Under the pieces are notes generated by a model, which saw only the letters and a program-made list of their open reading frames with translations, did no database searches and had not been told where the DNA came from. Positions 32,803 through 34,271 of a DNA stretch of 34,271 nucleotides are shown here, one piece after another; position 1 is the first letter of the stretch; the number at the start of each line of letters is the position of its first letter. A program made the translations under genes and the position numbers. The DNA is from RFTU01 sp032122355 (lineage in GTDB: Bacteria; Pseudomonadota; Gammaproteobacteria; Burkholderiales; Burkholderiaceae_C): the NCBI GenBank assembly GCA_032122355.1, contig JAUMCS010000024.1, positions 1-34,271 of the forward strand, in the 5' to 3' direction.

Positions 32803-33893
32803 GATGGCGTTTGTTCGCAGGGATGGGGTGTTGCAGAATTCATTCGATGTTGTATGCGCTGCAGCAGTCCGTTGCGTGCAGCATCGTAGGCTCGATGGAG
32901 TGCTTGCTCAAATGCATAGGCATCGGCTGAACCGTGACTTTTGAATACCAGCCCCTTTAGGCCTAACAGCGCTGCACCATTGTAGCGTCGATGATCAACA
33001 CGGTTTTTAAAGCGCTTAAGCACTGGCATGGCAACTATGGCAGCCAATTGGGTAAAGGCATTGCGTTTGAATTCTTGTCGAATAAAATCCGCTAGCATAG
33101 AAGCAATGCCCTCGGCTGTTTTGAGGGCAACATTTCCCACAAAGCCATCGCAAACGACTACGTTTGTAGTGCCTTTGAAAATGTCATTGCCTTCGACATT
33201 GCCGTAAAAATTCAATGCGCTCAATTGGTGCGCTTGACGCAGTAGTTCAGCCGTGGATTTAATGACTTCATTGCCTTTGATGATTTCTTCACCAATATTC
33301 AGTAGGCCAATGGATGGGTTCTCGTGGCCCTCCGTCGCTGATACGTAGGCACTACCCATGTGCGCAAATTGCAAAAGGTGTTCGGCTGTGCAGTCGACAT
33401 TAGCACCCAAATCAAGCACGGTGGTGTAGCCGCCTTTGCGGTTGGGCATTACCGTCGCAATAGCAGGGCGGTCTATGCCTTCTAAGGTTTTCAGCACGTA
33501 GCGTGAAACGGCCATGAGTGCGCCAGTATTGCCAGCAGAAACGCAAGCATGGGCAACTGGTGCCATTGAATCATTAGGCTTTTCGCGAACTGTGGTGGGC
33601 TCAGCGGTTTTGAGCAATGATACAGCCACGCGCATCGAAGAATCGCGTTTTTTGCGTAAGGCTATTTCAATAGCATCATCCATGGCAACGACCTCTGTTG
33701 CCACGACCGTCTTGGTTCGTTCCCAGTTTAGGGTGGGGGCTAAAGCTTGCTCAGTACCCACTAAAATTAAGTGAGCTTCAGGATGCGCTTTCAGGAAAGC
33801 GAAACAAGCGGGTAGGGTGATGCTGGGGCCATGATCGCCCCCCATAACATCTACAGCTAGGCAGATGTTATCTGACAAGGTGTAGGGGTACAC
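32799..33893 (-). CDS. plsX: Phosphate acyltransferase PlsX
   Basis: PlsX makes acyl-phosphate from acyl-ACP, the acyl donor for phospholipid synthesis. The 364 residues begin with the family motif AVDVMGGDHGPS (about 13-24) and contain SAGNTGALMAVSRY, TVLDLGANVDC, LLNIGEE and VVCDGFVGNVALKTAEG. The start is GTG at 33891-33893, two bases after the rpmF stop. It is tightly coupled to fabH downstream. Confidence 0.97.
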   Translation of the reverse strand: MYPYTLSDNICLAVDVMGGDHGPSITLPACFAFLKAHPEAHLILVGTEQALAPTLNWERTKTVVATEVVAMDDAIEIALRKKRDSSMRVAVSLLKTAEPTTVREKPNDSMAPVAHACVSAGNTGALMAVSRYVLKTLEGIDRPAIATVMPNRKGGYTTVLDLGANVDCTAEHLLQFAHMGSAYVSATEGHENPSIGLLNIGEEIIKGNEVIKSTAELLRQAHQLSALNFYGNVEGNDIFKGTTNVVVCDGFVGNVALKTAEGIASMLADFIRQEFKRNAFTQLAAIVAMPVLKRFKNRVDHRRYNGAALLGLKGLVFKSHGSADAYAFEQALHRAYDAARNGLLQRIQHRMNSATPHPCEQTPS

Positions 33894-33895
33894 GC

Positions 33896-34078
33896 TTAGG
33901 CGTCAGCCTTTGTCTTGAGAACTTTACGACCACGGTAAAAACCTGTTGGGCTGATGTGGTGACGTAGATGGATTTCACCAGTGGTGGGTTCAATTGCGGT
34001 GCCTGGGGTAGCCAATGCATTGTGCGAACGGTGCATGCCGCGTTTGGAAGGCGACTTTTTGTTTTGCTGAACAGCCAT
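33896..34078 (-). CDS. rpmF: 50S ribosomal protein bL32
   Basis: This 60-residue basic ribosomal protein shows the typical start MAVQQNKKSPSKRGMHRSHN and the C-terminal HHISPTGFYRGRKVL. The family is sometimes zinc-binding, but no cysteines are present here, so this is the zinc-free form. It leads the fatty-acid operon, as in most proteobacteria; a perfect TATAAT lies about 55 bases upstream. The usual upstream partner yceD (DUF177) is not seen. Confidence 0.98.
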   Translation of the reverse strand: MAVQQNKKSPSKRGMHRSHNALATPGTAIEPTTGEIHLRHHISPTGFYRGRKVLKTKADA

Positions 34079-34132
34079 GTTTGTTCCTAAATATGAAAAT
34101 TAAATATCCACTTTGTGTGGAATTAAGGCCGA

Positions 34133-34161
34133 ATTATAGCCGATTCACATGTGCGCAATAG
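34133..34161 (-). promoter_or_regulatory. Promoter for the rpmF-plsX-fab operon
   Basis: A perfect TATAAT -10 box (minus strand, 34133-34138) lies about 55 bases before the rpmF ATG. The hexamer 17 bases upstream is CTATTG (34156-34161), a poor -35, so activation or another -35 may be needed. Confidence 0.5.
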
Positions 34162-34182
34162 CTTCTGTGGCCGCAATTTAGA

Positions 34183-34271
34183 AATGTCCGCTTTTAAGTA
34201 GGTATGCGCCAGATAAGAATGTCCTCTTGGAAAGATGGGGGGCATTGCATGGATCTGGTTCAAATGAGCAA
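34183..34271 (+). mobile_element. Possible end of an insertion sequence with a truncated transposase start
   Basis: Two near-identical 11-mers, AATGTCCGCTT (34183-34193) and AATGTCCTCTT (34218-34228), lie 35 bases apart, like terminal transposase-binding repeats. A plus-strand frame is open from ATG 34219 to the window edge. A second ATG (34249) has a run of six G seven bases upstream and would read MDLVQMS. Such a start resembles some transposases, but too little is visible to assign a family. None of the minus-strand frames here looks like the yceD C-terminus expected upstream of rpmF. Confidence 0.3.

Noticed and set aside
1..34271. CRISPR arrays, tRNA or rRNA genes
   Set aside because: No regularly spaced repeats, tRNA cloverleaf sequences or rRNA segments were recognised anywhere in the window.

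Overview
The window looks like a chromosomal stretch of a betaproteobacterium of the order Burkholderiales with a modest G+C content (about 48 % by eye in most housekeeping genes). The clues are the right-hand order rpmF-plsX-fabH-fabD-fabG-acpP-fabF-mucD-lepA-lepB-rnc-era-recO-pdxJ-acpS-nagZ, an intracellular poly-hydroxybutyrate depolymerase, a small SWIB-domain protein beside oligoribonuclease, and the orn / M48 peptidase / rsgA neighbourhood. The genus cannot be told from the sequence. A run of 10 N at 790-799 shows that this is a draft or metagenome assembly.

Left region (1-4588, minus strand): a type I restriction-modification locus, hsdM and hsdS, with a two-gene cassette (a 68-aa protein of unknown function and a DUF1016/PDDEXK nuclease) between them. 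The cassette is bracketed by two copies of the 3' end of hsdM. hsdR is not in the window.

Middle (4643-20397): moeB and ctpA; uvrB facing tyrB; phaZ; purU facing queA-tgt (queuosine synthesis); rlmJ, rsgA and a membrane M48 homologue on the minus strand; orn; a bidirectional terminator; the SWIB protein; nagZ. The M48 homologue is an intact AT-rich frame in which the HExxH motif and the third zinc ligand are gone, so it looks like a preserved pseudo-protease.

Right region (20425-34078, minus strand): two linked operons. rpmF to mucD makes ribosomal protein L32, the phospholipid and fatty-acid initiation enzymes and a periplasmic protease. It ends in a hairpin/U-tract that abuts the lepA start codon. 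lepA to acpS follows as seven genes in which every junction is a stop/start overlap (two with TTG starts), joining translation, protein export, RNA processing, recombination repair, pyridoxal phosphate synthesis and acyl-carrier-protein activation. The rpoE-rseA-rseB genes that usually separate fabF from mucD in this order are missing. At the far right edge, upstream of rpmF, the expected yceD is not seen; a plus-strand open frame with repeated AATGTCC motifs may be the end of an insertion sequence.

The points I consider most worth a second look are the hsdM-tail-flanked cassette, the zinc-less M48 homologue, the terminator-like element with no Shine-Dalgarno at lepA, the insertion in the Tgt zinc loop, and the missing sigma-E module.
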